Below are positions 26,788-35,594 of a DNA stretch of 64,000 nucleotides, in pieces. How positions within the stretch are numbered: position 1 is the first letter of the stretch; every line of letters starts with the position of its first letter. A program made the translations under genes and the position numbers. Origin of the DNA: Prevotella sp. UBA5379 (lineage in GTDB: Bacteria; Bacteroidota; Bacteroidia; Bacteroidales; Bacteroidaceae); contig DHOX01000092.1 in assembly GCA_002409785.1 (NCBI GenBank), positions 33,387 to 97,386 on the forward strand. Reading direction: 5' to 3'. The notes below the pieces were generated by a model. The model was not told the DNA's origin. It saw only the letters and a program-made list of their open reading frames with translations, and made no database searches.

Positions 26788-29700
26788 ATGAAAGACGAAA
26801 ATATCAAAAAGGTACTGGTCCTTGGTTCCGGAGCGCTGAAGATAGGTGAAGCCGGCGAATTTGATTACTCCGGTTCTCAGGCCTTGAAAGCCCTCAGGGA
26901 AGAGGGTATTGAAACCGTTCTTATCAATCCGAATATCGCAACGGTCCAGACCTCTGAAGGTGTAGCTGATCAGGTTTACTTCCTGCCTATTCAACCCTAT
27001 TTCGTGGAACGAGTGATCCAGAAAGAGCACCCGGACTGCATCTTTCTGAGCTTCGGCGGACAGACTGCCCTGAATTGTGGCGTGCAACTTGACCGCAGCG
27101 GAGTGCTGAAGAAATATGGTGTCCGTGTTCTGGGTACTCCTGTCAAAGCCATAATGGATACGGAAGACCGGGAACGCTTCGTGGAACGTCTGAACGAGAT
27201 TGAGGTGAAGACGATCAAGAGTGAAGCATGCGAGAATATCCAACAGGCTCGACAAGCTGCCAGAGATGTGGGCTATCCCGTGATTATCCGTGCAGCGTAT
27301 GCATTGGGCGGACTGGGCTCCGGTTTTGCTGATAACGAGGAAGAGCTGAATAAGATCGTTGAGAAAGCTTTCTCTTTCTCTCCACAGGTACTGGTAGAGA
27401 AAAGCTTGAAGGGATGGAAGGAAATAGAATATGAAGTGGTCCGTGACCGCTATGATAATTGTATCACTGTGTGTAACATGGAGAATTTTGATCCCTTGGG
27501 TATCCATACGGGTGAGAGTATTGTCATCGCTCCATCACAGACGTTGTCAAACAGTGAGTATCACAAGCTCCGTGCCCTGTCCATCAAGATTATCCGCCAT
27601 ATCGGGATTATCGGCGAATGTAACGTGCAGTATGCTTTTGACCCGAACAGTGAGGACTATCGGGTCATCGAGGTCAATGCCCGTCTGAGCCGTTCATCAG
27701 CCCTTGCTTCTAAGGCGACCGGGTATCCTTTGGCTTTCGTGGCTGCCAAACTCGGGCTGGGATATGGACTTTTTGAATTGAAGAATTCGGTGACAAAGAC
27801 TACTTCTGCTTTCTTTGAACCGGCTTTGGACTATGTGGTCTGCAAGATCCCCCGCTGGGATTTAAGTAAGTTCAGGGGGGTCGACCGTGAGCTGGGCTCC
27901 AGCATGAAGTCCGTAGGTGAGGTGATGGCTATCGGCCGCAATTTCGAGGAAGCCATCCAGAAAGGACTCCGCATGATCGGACAAGGAATGCACGGTTTCG
28001 TGGAAAATAAAGAACTGGTCATTCCGGATATTGACGAGTCGCTGCAGGAACCTACGGATAAACGTATCTTCGTCATCTCAAAGGCAATGCACAAAAACTA
28101 TACCGTCGATCAGATACACGGTTTGACTAAGATTGACAAATGGTTTCTCTACAAACTCAAGCATATTATAGATATAGATGAAAGACTGAAGAAGTGTAAT
28201 ATTAACACGCTGGATAAAGAGCTTCTGCGGACAGCAAAGGTTTATGGATTTACAGACTTCCAGATCGCCCGTGCTGTGGGAATGGAAGAAGAGATGTCCA
28301 TGCATAAGGCCCAACTGGTCGTCCGTAATCTCAGGAAGAGTTATGGAATCTTGCCAGTCGTCAAGCAGATCGATACCCTTGCTGCTGAATACCCTGCACA
28401 GACTAACTATCTCTACTTGACTTATAGTGGTGTGAAGAGTGATATTAGTTGGGTTCATGACAAAAGGGCAATTATTGTGCTGGGATCAGGGGCTTACCGC
28501 ATCGGTAGTTCTGTGGAATTTGACTGGTGTGGCGTGCAGGCGTTGAATACGATCCGCAAGCAAGGTTATCATTCAGTGATGATCAACTATAATCCGGAAA
28601 CAGTATCGACGGATTATGACATGTGTGACCGGTTGTATTTTGATGAGCTGACCTTTGAAAGGGTGATGGACATCATCGACCTCGAATGTCCCTACGGGGT
28701 GATCATCTCTACAGGAGGACAGATCCCTAATAATCTGGCCATGCGCCTTGATTCTGTTAATGTCCCTATTCTGGGTACGGCTGCCAAGGATATTGACCGG
28801 GCTGAGGACCGGGCTAAGTTCTCTACCTTGATGAATGACCTGGGGATCAAGCAACCGGAATGGAATGCATTGACCAATATGGAAGATGTCGATCAATTCA
28901 TACAGAAGGTGGGATTCCCTGTTCTCGTCCGTCCTTCTTATGTCCTTTCAGGGGCTGCCATGAACGTATGTTCCAATGAAGACGAACTGAAACGGTTCCT
29001 CAAGTTGGCTGCGAATGTCAGTGAAGATCATCCGGTGGTTATCAGTAAATTTATTGAGCATGCCAAGGAGATTGATTTTGATGGTGTTGCCAGAAAAGGA
29101 GAGATTATGGCGTATGCCATTGGTGAGCATATTGAGTTTGCCGGTGTTCACTCCGGGGATGCCACCATCGTGTTCCCACCGCAGAAACTCTATGTGGAGA
29201 CCGTGCGACGCATCAAGCGCGTCAGCCGCCAGATAGCCGCTGCATTGCATATCAATGGTCCCTTTAATGTACAGTATATGGCCCGTGATAACCAGATTCT
29301 GGTCATAGAGTGTAATCTCCGTGCTTCCCGCTCGTTCCCGTTCCATAGTAAAGTGCTGAAGATCAACTTGATCGAATTGGCAACAAAGATTATGCTGGAT
29401 GTGCCTGTCGAGAGGCCTAGCAAGAATCTTTTTGATCTGGACTATATCGGCATCAAGGCCAGTCAGTTTTCCTTTAACCGTCTGCAGAAAGCAGATCCGG
29501 TGTTGGGAGTGGACATGAGTTCGACGGGTGAAGTGGGCTGCCTGGGGGATGATTCCAATACGGCCCTTTTGAAGAGCATGCTTTCCGTAGGGCAACGTAT
29601 TCCGAAGAAGAATATATTGCTGTCTACAGGCGATGCAAAGCAGAAAGCAGATATGCTGGATGCAGCCAAACAATTGGTGGAGCATGGCTACCGGCTTTAT

Positions 29701-30012
29701 GCTACGGAGGGGACGAGCAAGTATCTTTCCGGCAATGGAGTGGATAATACGATGGTATATTGGCCTTCGGAGAAGGATAAAGAACCGCAGGCTTTATCGA
29801 TGCTTCATCAGAAGAAGATAGATATGGTGGTGAATATTCCTAAGGACCTCACTCCGAAAGAGTTGACGAATGGGTATATGATCCGCCGTGCTGCCATTGA
29901 CCTGAATGTACCTCTGATTACAAACTCCCGGCTGGCTTCAGCTTTCATCAATGCCTTTTGCAGTGTGAAACTTGATGATATAGATATTAAGGCTTGGAGT
30001 GAATATAAATAA
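26788..30012 (+). CDS. carB: Carbamoyl phosphate synthase large subunit
   Basis: Synthesises carbamoyl phosphate from bicarbonate, ammonia and two ATP. The 1074-residue chain has the duplicated architecture: carboxyphosphate half with preATP-grasp KKVLVLGSGALKIGEAGEFDYSG, ATP-grasp segment YPVIIRAAYALGGLGSGFA and EVNARLSRSSALASKATGYP; an oligomerisation domain (about 400-550); the carbamate half with IIVLGSGAYRIGSSVEFDW, FPVLVRPSYVLSGAAMNV and ECNLRASRSFPFHSKV; and a C-terminal MGS-like allosteric domain (from about 930, ILLSTGDAKQKADML). Complete. Directly after carA; a hairpin with U-tract follows. Confidence 0.97.
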   Translation: MKDENIKKVLVLGSGALKIGEAGEFDYSGSQALKALREEGIETVLINPNIATVQTSEGVADQVYFLPIQPYFVERVIQKEHPDCIFLSFGGQTALNCGVQLDRSGVLKKYGVRVLGTPVKAIMDTEDRERFVERLNEIEVKTIKSEACENIQQARQAARDVGYPVIIRAAYALGGLGSGFADNEEELNKIVEKAFSFSPQVLVEKSLKGWKEIEYEVVRDRYDNCITVCNMENFDPLGIHTGESIVIAPSQTLSNSEYHKLRALSIKIIRHIGIIGECNVQYAFDPNSEDYRVIEVNARLSRSSALASKATGYPLAFVAAKLGLGYGLFELKNSVTKTTSAFFEPALDYVVCKIPRWDLSKFRGVDRELGSSMKSVGEVMAIGRNFEEAIQKGLRMIGQGMHGFVENKELVIPDIDESLQEPTDKRIFVISKAMHKNYTVDQIHGLTKIDKWFLYKLKHIIDIDERLKKCNINTLDKELLRTAKVYGFTDFQIARAVGMEEEMSMHKAQLVVRNLRKSYGILPVVKQIDTLAAEYPAQTNYLYLTYSGVKSDISWVHDKRAIIVLGSGAYRIGSSVEFDWCGVQALNTIRKQGYHSVMINYNPETVSTDYDMCDRLYFDELTFERVMDIIDLECPYGVIISTGGQIPNNLAMRLDSVNVPILGTAAKDIDRAEDRAKFSTLMNDLGIKQPEWNALTNMEDVDQFIQKVGFPVLVRPSYVLSGAAMNVCSNEDELKRFLKLAANVSEDHPVVISKFIEHAKEIDFDGVARKGEIMAYAIGEHIEFAGVHSGDATIVFPPQKLYVETVRRIKRVSRQIAAALHINGPFNVQYMARDNQILVIECNLRASRSFPFHSKVLKINLIELATKIMLDVPVERPSKNLFDLDYIGIKASQFSFNRLQKADPVLGVDMSSTGEVGCLGDDSNTALLKSMLSVGQRIPKKNILLSTGDAKQKADMLDAAKQLVEHGYRLYATEGTSKYLSGNGVDNTMVYWPSEKDKEPQALSMLHQKKIDMVVNIPKDLTPKELTNGYMIRRAAIDLNVPLITNSRLASAFINAFCSVKLDDIDIKAWSEYK

Positions 30013-30065
30013 ACTTCCGGTGGGAGGTTCTCAAACTGGACATCAGTGGAGACCTTTGTGCTGAA

Positions 30066-30110
30066 TAAAAAGTCCCCGATAAGTTTTTTTCTTCTTGTCG
30101 GGGCTTTTTT
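30066..30110 (+). terminator. Terminator of carAB
   Basis: CCCCGA (30074-30079) pairs with TCGGGG (30098-30103), flanked by A-rich and T-rich arms, and is followed by six T residues (30105-30110), 54 bases after the carB stop. Confidence 0.8.
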
Positions 30111-30291
30111 CGTTCCTGTGGGATGGTCAGGACGATAGAAAATCTGCATAAATCTAATTTTATTTAATGATTTGAAATATTTAACTTTCGTTATCAGTTT
30201 GCAAATCATTGATTCACAGTATATTACAAGATTGTTACAGATGATTCGAAAAAAAGTTCTAAAAAAATGAACGCCGTATTAAAAAAATACT

Positions 30292-30299
30292 TATCTTTG
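30292..30299 (+). promoter_or_regulatory. -7 promoter box of the small lipoprotein gene
   Basis: TATCTTTG, exact consensus, 50 bases before the ATG at 30350. The 337-base carB-lipoprotein gap holds only the carAB terminator, AT-rich sequence and this promoter. Confidence 0.65.
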
Positions 30300-30349
30300 C
30301 AACGTTTTAATAAACAAATGTTGTTTTACAGATTTAAAAAGCAAAGAAA

Positions 30350-30529
30350 ATGAAGAAATTACTTTTAATGTTCGTAGCTATCGCAGCTATCTCTTTTGCA
30401 TCTTGTGGTCACAAAACAGCTAAGGCTCCTGCAAAGGATTCTGACACTGTAGCCGTTGATTCTTCTGCAGCTGACACTACTGCCGCTGATACAACTGCTG
30501 CTGATACAGCTGCTGCACAGGCTAAGTAA
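30350..30529 (+). CDS. 59-residue Ala/Asp/Thr-repeat lipoprotein
   Basis: Small secreted lipoprotein, unrecognised family. 59 residues: signal peptide with positively charged start MKK and lipobox FASC (Cys19), then a 40-residue low-complexity mature part rich in Ala, Asp and Thr with a repeated AADTT unit (AADTTAADTTAADT) and few hydrophobic residues. It has its own promoter 5' and one of the best intrinsic terminators in the window 3', so it is a true stand-alone gene. Such short Bacteroidetes lipoproteins are often abundant, but no function can be assigned. A surface spacer or Lpp-like filler is a guess. Confidence 0.85.
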   Translation: MKKLLLMFVAIAAISFASCGHKTAKAPAKDSDTVAVDSSAADTTAADTTAADTAAAQAK

Positions 30530-30566
30530 TCAGATTACTTAACGAACTGAAAAATTTAGAGAAACT

Positions 30567-30598
30567 CCGCTGAAGGTTTTACCTTCAGCGGTTTTTTT
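30567..30598 (+). terminator. Strong intrinsic terminator after the small lipoprotein
   Basis: Perfect 10-bp stem CCGCTGAAGG (30567-30576) / CCTTCAGCGG (30582-30591), five-base loop, then seven T residues (30592-30598). Confidence 0.93.
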
Positions 30599-30609
30599 GT
30601 CCCTATAAA

Positions 30610-30641
30610 TTTGTATATTTTGACAACTTGCCGTATCTTTG
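30610..30641 (+). promoter_or_regulatory. Promoter of mtaB, nearly leaderless
   Basis: TTTG at 30610-30613, a 20-base spacer and TATCTTTG at 30634-30641. The ATG at 30649 is only seven bases beyond the -7 box. Confidence 0.72.
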
Positions 30642-30648
30642 CATCTAT

Positions 30649-32022
30649 ATGGATACGAGTTTTCTTCAGGGCAAAAAAGCCCTTTATTATACTTTGGGTT
30701 GTAAACTCAACTTTTCTGAAACATCAACTTTCTCCAAGATACTTCAAGGAAATGGAGTGGTGCCGGTAAAGAAGGGTGAGAAAGCTGATCTATGCCTGAT
30801 CAATACTTGCTCAGTGACTGAGGTGGCTGATCATAAATGCCGTCAGACCATTCATAAGATGGTGCGGGAAAACCCGGATGCTTTTATAGTCGTTACGGGT
30901 TGTTATGCCCAATTGCAGCCTCGTAAAATAAGTCAGATCAAAGGAGTAGACTTAGTCCTGGGTTCAAACGAGAAATCCAGTTTGCTTGACCGGCTGGCTG
31001 AGGCATGGCAGGAACGTGCAGCCTTGGATGCAAAGGACCAGAACCCCAATGAGCATCTTCATGCCTTTCACCGTGTGAAGACAAAGGAGATCAAAACATT
31101 CCAGCCCTCTTGCAGCAGAGGTAACCGCACACGTTACTGGTTGAAGGTCCAGGACGGATGTAATTATTTCTGTACCTACTGTACGATTCCTTATGCCCGT
31201 GGCTTTTCGCGGAACCCATCCATTGCTTCACTTGTCGGGCAGGCAGAACAGGCTGTCCATGAGGGAGGGAAGGAAATCGTCCTGACTGGTTGTAATATCG
31301 GCGATTTTGGCGAAACGACCCATGAGTCGTTTCTTGATCTCGTGAAAGCTCTTGACCAGGTAGAAGGTATCAAGCGTTACCGGATCAGTTCTCTGGAGCC
31401 TGATCTCTGTTCGGATGAATTGATTGATTATTGTGCACAGAGCAGAGCCTTTATGCCTCATTTTCATATCCCGTTGCAAAGTGGCTCTGACCAGGTGTTG
31501 AGGCTCATGCACCGTCGTTATGATCGGGCTCTCTTTGCCCATAAGATCAATTTGATTAAGGCGAAAATGCCCGATTCTTTTATTGGAGTGGATGTTATGG
31601 TGGGATGCAGGGGAGAACGCCCGGAGTTTTTCGAGGATTGCTATAACTTCCTGGAGAATCTTCCGGTTACCAAACTCCATGTGTTTCCTTACAGCGAACG
31701 TCCTGGTACGTCAGCCCTGGCTATCCCTTACAAGGTCAGTGAAGAAGAGAAGAAAGAGCGTTCCAGGCGTCTTCTTGAACTCAGTGAACAGAAAGAACAG
31801 GCTTTTTATGCTGCCCATATCGGAAAAGATGCTGAAGTATTGTTCGAGAAGTCTGATAAGGGTAAACCTATGCATGGGTTTACAAAAAATTATATCCGTG
31901 TAGAATTGCCGGCTGAAAAAGCCTGTAAAGAATATGATAATGAATTGATCCAAGTCCGTCTTGGTAATTTTAATAGCGATAAGACAGCCTTAATGGCTGA
32001 GGTATATGGATTTAATAAATAA
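30649..32022 (+). CDS. mtaB: tRNA t6A37 methylthiotransferase MtaB
   Basis: Radical SAM enzyme that converts t6A37 to ms2t6A37 in tRNAs reading ANN codons. 457 residues from ATG 30649 (the frame opens earlier at a TTG inside the promoter region, rejected). N-terminal MTTase domain with LGCKLNFSE, NTCSVTEVAD and TGCYAQLQP supplies three cysteines for one cluster; the radical SAM core has CNYFCTYC (Cys171, 175, 178) followed by TIPYARG; the C-terminal part (from about 390) is a TRAM-like RNA-binding domain. MiaB and RimO are the alternatives, but LGCKLN plus YCTIPYARGFSRN points to the MtaB/YqeV subgroup. Single gene with its own promoter. Confidence 0.92.
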   Translation: MDTSFLQGKKALYYTLGCKLNFSETSTFSKILQGNGVVPVKKGEKADLCLINTCSVTEVADHKCRQTIHKMVRENPDAFIVVTGCYAQLQPRKISQIKGVDLVLGSNEKSSLLDRLAEAWQERAALDAKDQNPNEHLHAFHRVKTKEIKTFQPSCSRGNRTRYWLKVQDGCNYFCTYCTIPYARGFSRNPSIASLVGQAEQAVHEGGKEIVLTGCNIGDFGETTHESFLDLVKALDQVEGIKRYRISSLEPDLCSDELIDYCAQSRAFMPHFHIPLQSGSDQVLRLMHRRYDRALFAHKINLIKAKMPDSFIGVDVMVGCRGERPEFFEDCYNFLENLPVTKLHVFPYSERPGTSALAIPYKVSEEEKKERSRRLLELSEQKEQAFYAAHIGKDAEVLFEKSDKGKPMHGFTKNYIRVELPAEKACKEYDNELIQVRLGNFNSDKTALMAEVYGFNK

Positions 32023-32164
32023 GAATTCAGGCGTTGGAGGCATTTCTTGCAGGAGTTAGAGAAATAACCAGGCAAGAACAGACCTTTAAATACTGGTGGC
32101 ACAGAAATCCCATAGAGGTTTCTGGTATTCGAGAGAGCATGAAACATAAATTTTCAAACCATAA

Positions 32165-33193
32165 ATGATGGATAAAATAGCAATTGTTATCCTCAATTGG
32201 AATGGGAGCAGAATGCTGAGCCAATATCTTCCGTCCGTTGTAGAGTATTCACGGATGGATGCTTCTGTCTGGGTAGCTGATAATGCCTCGACTGATGATA
32301 GCCTGGATTTGCTGAAGGTACAGTTTCCGATGGTCAGAACATTGGTGTTTGATCACAATTATGGTTTTGCAGAAGGGTATAACCGGGCTTTGGAACAGAT
32401 TAAAGCCCAATATTATGTACTCTTGAATTCTGATGTGGAAGTTTCTCACCATTGGCTGACCTCGATGGTGGAATATATGGATGTTCATCCGGATGTAGCT
32501 GCCTGTCAGCCGAAAATACTTTCAGAGCGGGATAAGGATTCCTTTGAATATTCCGGCGCCTGTGGCGGATTCCTTGATAAGTATGGCTATCCTTTCTGTC
32601 GTGGCCGTATTTTCAATACCGTCGAAGAAGATAATGGGCAGTATGACTATACCATGAACATCTTCTGGGCTACAGGGGCTTGCCTGATGGTCCGTTCTGA
32701 GGATTACTGGCGCGTTGGCGGTCTGGACCAGCGCTTTTTCGCCCATAATGAAGAGATTGACATGTGCTGGAGATTTCGTGAGGCAGGTCTCCGGGTAGTC
32801 TGTGTTCCGGAAAGTGAGGTTTATCATGTCGGTGGAGGGACTCTTCCCAAAGGAGATTCGCGGAAAACGTACCTGAATTTTCGCAATAATCTCACCATGC
32901 TCTATAAAAATCTCCCGGATGATGAACTGGGGAAAGTGATGAGAGTACGTTGGTTTCTGGACTATCTGGCAGCTTTTGTGACACTGATCTTTCATCACAA
33001 CTTCGGAGATTTTAAGGCAATCTTCCAGGCACGAAGAGCTTATAAGAAATGGAGAAAGGATTTTGACCGGGATCGTGAGCAAATCCGGAAATCACGCGTT
33101 CAGGACTCTATACCTGAACGTAAGAACTTCTCTATTGTGTGGCAATATTATTTCAAGAGGCATAAGACCTTTGACGAGTTGAATTGTGACTGA
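32165..33193 (+). CDS. GT2-family glycosyltransferase (WbbL-like)
   Basis: Inverting nucleotide-sugar glycosyltransferase of family 2, probably making cell-surface glycan. 342 residues: Rossmann start IAIVILNWNGSRML, donor-binding VADNASTDDSL, NYGFAEGYNRAL, the metal-binding LLNSDVEVSHHWL, CQPKILSE, ATGACLMVRSEDYW and the acceptor-side HNEEIDMCWRFREAGLRV; this motif set resembles rhamnosyltransferase WbbL-type enzymes. The C-terminus has a hydrophobic, amphipathic stretch (about 250-275), suggesting membrane association. Two ATGs are adjacent at 32165 and 32168; either could be the start. Stand-alone in context, so the target polymer is unknown. A palindrome starts two bases after its stop. 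Confidence 0.92.
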   Translation: MMDKIAIVILNWNGSRMLSQYLPSVVEYSRMDASVWVADNASTDDSLDLLKVQFPMVRTLVFDHNYGFAEGYNRALEQIKAQYYVLLNSDVEVSHHWLTSMVEYMDVHPDVAACQPKILSERDKDSFEYSGACGGFLDKYGYPFCRGRIFNTVEEDNGQYDYTMNIFWATGACLMVRSEDYWRVGGLDQRFFAHNEEIDMCWRFREAGLRVVCVPESEVYHVGGGTLPKGDSRKTYLNFRNNLTMLYKNLPDDELGKVMRVRWFLDYLAAFVTLIFHHNFGDFKAIFQARRAYKKWRKDFDRDREQIRKSRVQDSIPERKNFSIVWQYYFKRHKTFDELNCD

Positions 33194-33194
33194 T

Positions 33195-33214
33195 GGACAA
33201 GGCTAGCCCTGTCC
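33195..33214. repeat. 20-base palindrome after the glycosyltransferase gene
   Basis: GGACA-A-GGCTAGCC-C-TGTCC is symmetric except for one mismatched pair, with an 8-base perfect core GGCTAGCC. There is no U-tract, so a protein-binding dyad or transcript-end hairpin are both possible. A second small hairpin, CACCTC-TCT-GAGGTG, lies at 33265-33279 in the same 134-base gap. Confidence 0.45.
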
Positions 33215-33327
33215 GGAAGGTTGTACGCTAAAGTTGCAGCTCTCTGCCCATGAGGGTAGATTTACACCTCTCTGAGGTGACAGATAGATCTGAAAAAGAA
33301 TCAAACTATTTATAATACTACTAGACG

Positions 33328-34554
33328 ATGAACAGAAAATTGATTTTATGGGGATTGTTGGCTTTGAATGCAATGCCGATATTTGCCCGGAAGACACTGA
33401 CAGTCAGGGTCGTGAATCCTTCCAGGCTGGAAAAGACCGATGAACCTGTCATTATTGACTTGCATCAGTATGGAGAAGTGGATTCAGCCACTGTTACTTT
33501 TCAAGGACAGCAGCAGCCCTATCAACTGGATGATTTGAATCATGATTGCAAATATGATGAACTATGTTTCCTGACGAATTTACAAAAAGGTCAGGAAAAA
33601 ACTTATCAGGTCAACTTATTCGACCATGGCACACCTGAAACTTTCAAGGCCCGCACCTATGCTGAGCTTGTCGTTCCGAGCAAGAACAAAAAACTGGCAA
33701 AGAACCAGCAGGATATTTATCTAAGATGTCTTTCTTTTGATAAGAAAACAAAGGATATTTATCATTTCGTGCATTCCCACGGACTTTGCTTTGAAAGTGA
33801 ACTCATTGCTCTCCGTGTCTATTTTGATAATCGTCAGACCGTTGACGTATACGGAAAAAAGCATAAGCAGCTGGAACTCTTCGATACTCAGTTTTATCCT
33901 TCTGCTGCCCAGTTGGCGCAAGGATATGGAGATGATGATTTGTGGGTGGGAGATACCTACGGTCTTGGGGCCTTACGAGGATGGGACGGTCACCAGGAAC
34001 GGCTGTTCGATCACGTGGGCTATCAGGAACAGAGAGTCGTTGCCGAGGGACCTTTACGTGCCATCGTGGAAGTTGTGGACAATGGATGGGTCCCTGCGCC
34101 GGGGATGAAAATGGTGAATGCAACTATCCGCTATACTATTTATGCAGGTCACCGTGATGTGGATGTGGATGTTTTTTTCGATAGGAATGCCGAGGATGAA
34201 CATTTTGCAACCGGACTGATTAATGTGAAGAACTCTACAGAATTCAGTGATCAGAAAGGTCTTCGCGGATGCTATGGAACAGATTGGCCTACTGGCAAGG
34301 ATGATGGTGTTCATCATTTGGAGACCGTCGGCCTGGGAATTTATATTCCGGAACAGTACCTGCGGAGGGAAGTGCCGGCAACCTTGAAAGATTATACTGA
34401 TGTGGTGAAACCGGTGGGAAACAGTCTCCATTACAAGATCGCTTGCACCAGCAAGAAAGAGGACTTCGGCTTTAAGGATGGCAAGGCATGGTTCACATGG
34501 CTGAAAGATTGGAAGCAGCAGAATTTAAATCCGATTACGGTCACGATTGAGTGA
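33328..34554 (+). CDS. DUF4861 family exported protein
   Basis: 408 residues with a signal peptide (about 1-20, cleaved near MPIFA-RKTL). The body matches the Bacteroidetes DUF4861 family as I know it: the segment DLWVGDTYGLGALRGWDG, the following RVVAEGPLRAIVEVV, and DVDVDVFFDR look like a galactose-mutarotase-type beta-sandwich often found near polysaccharide-degrading enzymes. Biochemical function is not established. It follows a GT2 gene by 134 bases and precedes a radical SAM gene by 49, on the same strand, without another carbohydrate-active gene next to it. Family assignment is from memory of the motif pattern. Confidence 0.75.
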   Translation: MNRKLILWGLLALNAMPIFARKTLTVRVVNPSRLEKTDEPVIIDLHQYGEVDSATVTFQGQQQPYQLDDLNHDCKYDELCFLTNLQKGQEKTYQVNLFDHGTPETFKARTYAELVVPSKNKKLAKNQQDIYLRCLSFDKKTKDIYHFVHSHGLCFESELIALRVYFDNRQTVDVYGKKHKQLELFDTQFYPSAAQLAQGYGDDDLWVGDTYGLGALRGWDGHQERLFDHVGYQEQRVVAEGPLRAIVEVVDNGWVPAPGMKMVNATIRYTIYAGHRDVDVDVFFDRNAEDEHFATGLINVKNSTEFSDQKGLRGCYGTDWPTGKDDGVHHLETVGLGIYIPEQYLRREVPATLKDYTDVVKPVGNSLHYKIACTSKKEDFGFKDGKAWFTWLKDWKQQNLNPITVTIE

Positions 34555-34603
34555 TGGCCTTGTATCGGTAAGGTATATACAAAAAAGCAGGAGGACAGAT
34601 AAC

Positions 34604-35494
34604 ATGTCAGAATATTATCGTGATTTCGGGAGTTGGATCCGTATGAGATTTCCTTATCGCGTTCAGAAAATTTCCATTGATGCAGGTTTTACTTGTCCTA
34701 ACCGGGATGGAAAAATCTCCCGGGGAGGATGCATCTATTGTAATAACCGGTCTTTCAGTCCTTCTTATTGCGATTACCGAAAAAGCATTACACAGCAGTT
34801 GGAAGAGGGGAAGACCTTTTTCTCACGAAAATATCCGAAGATGAAATTCCTGGCTTATTTCCAGGCTTATACCAATACGTATGATACCCTTGATCATTTG
34901 AAAGCTAAATATGAAGAAGCCCTGAGTGTCAAGGATATTGTAGGGATCGTTATCGGTACACGCCCCGATTGCGTCAGTGATCAATTACTCGATTATCTTG
35001 AAGAACTCAGCCAGCGTACCTTTCTCATCGTTGAATATGGAATCGAGTCAGCCAATGATGCAACCTTGAAACGGATTAACCGTGGTCATAATTTTGCTTG
35101 TACACAGGAAATGGTACGGAAAACCCATGAGCGGGGTATTCTGACGGGAGGACATATCATCTTGGGCCTTCCCGGTGAGGACCGTGAGGAGAGCCTGAGG
35201 CAGGCACCCCTTATCTCTTCACTGCCCCTTGATATTCTGAAGATCCATCAACTTCAAATACTGAAAGGCACTCGTTTGGCCGCGGAATATGCCGTACATC
35301 CTTTTCCTGTCTATTCCGTGGAGGAATACATCGATCTTATCATTGATTATATCCATCTTCTCAGGAAGGACCTTATCCTGGAACGATTTGTCAGTCAGTC
35401 TCCTAAAGAGATGCTGATAGCGCCCAGATGGGGACTGAAGAATGATGAATTTGTCAATCTTCTCCATCAGGTCCTTCAAAAAAGAAAAGTTTGA
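34604..35494 (+). CDS. TIGR01212-family radical SAM protein
   Basis: Predicted radical SAM enzyme of the YhcC/TIGR01212 family; substrate unknown. 296 residues from ATG 34604, chosen because an unusually clear purine-rich GCAGGAGGACAG lies just upstream and because the frame's earlier TTG (34547) lies in the previous gene. The cluster cysteines have the family's long spacing: Cys31-x11-Cys43-x2-Cys46 within FTCPNRDGKISRGGCIYC. Further family segments are YFQAYTNTY, GTRPDC, VEYGIESANDATLKRINRGH and GGHIILGLPGE. Converges with the acidic unknown protein gene at 35595. Confidence 0.88.
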   Translation: MSEYYRDFGSWIRMRFPYRVQKISIDAGFTCPNRDGKISRGGCIYCNNRSFSPSYCDYRKSITQQLEEGKTFFSRKYPKMKFLAYFQAYTNTYDTLDHLKAKYEEALSVKDIVGIVIGTRPDCVSDQLLDYLEELSQRTFLIVEYGIESANDATLKRINRGHNFACTQEMVRKTHERGILTGGHIILGLPGEDREESLRQAPLISSLPLDILKIHQLQILKGTRLAAEYAVHPFPVYSVEEYIDLIIDYIHLLRKDLILERFVSQSPKEMLIAPRWGLKNDEFVNLLHQVLQKRKV

Positions 35495-35594
35495 AAAAGG
35501 GACGGTTTTTCAAAGCCGTCAAAACCTGTTTTCAATAGCATTATACGTTGAGGGGATTGCAGAAGATAGGCACGAAAATGCGCCAGTCTGGTCT

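Noticed and set aside
34547..34603. TTG start at 34547 for the radical SAM gene
   Set aside because: It lies in the 3' end of the DUF4861 gene, and a purine-rich ribosome site precedes the ATG at 34604.
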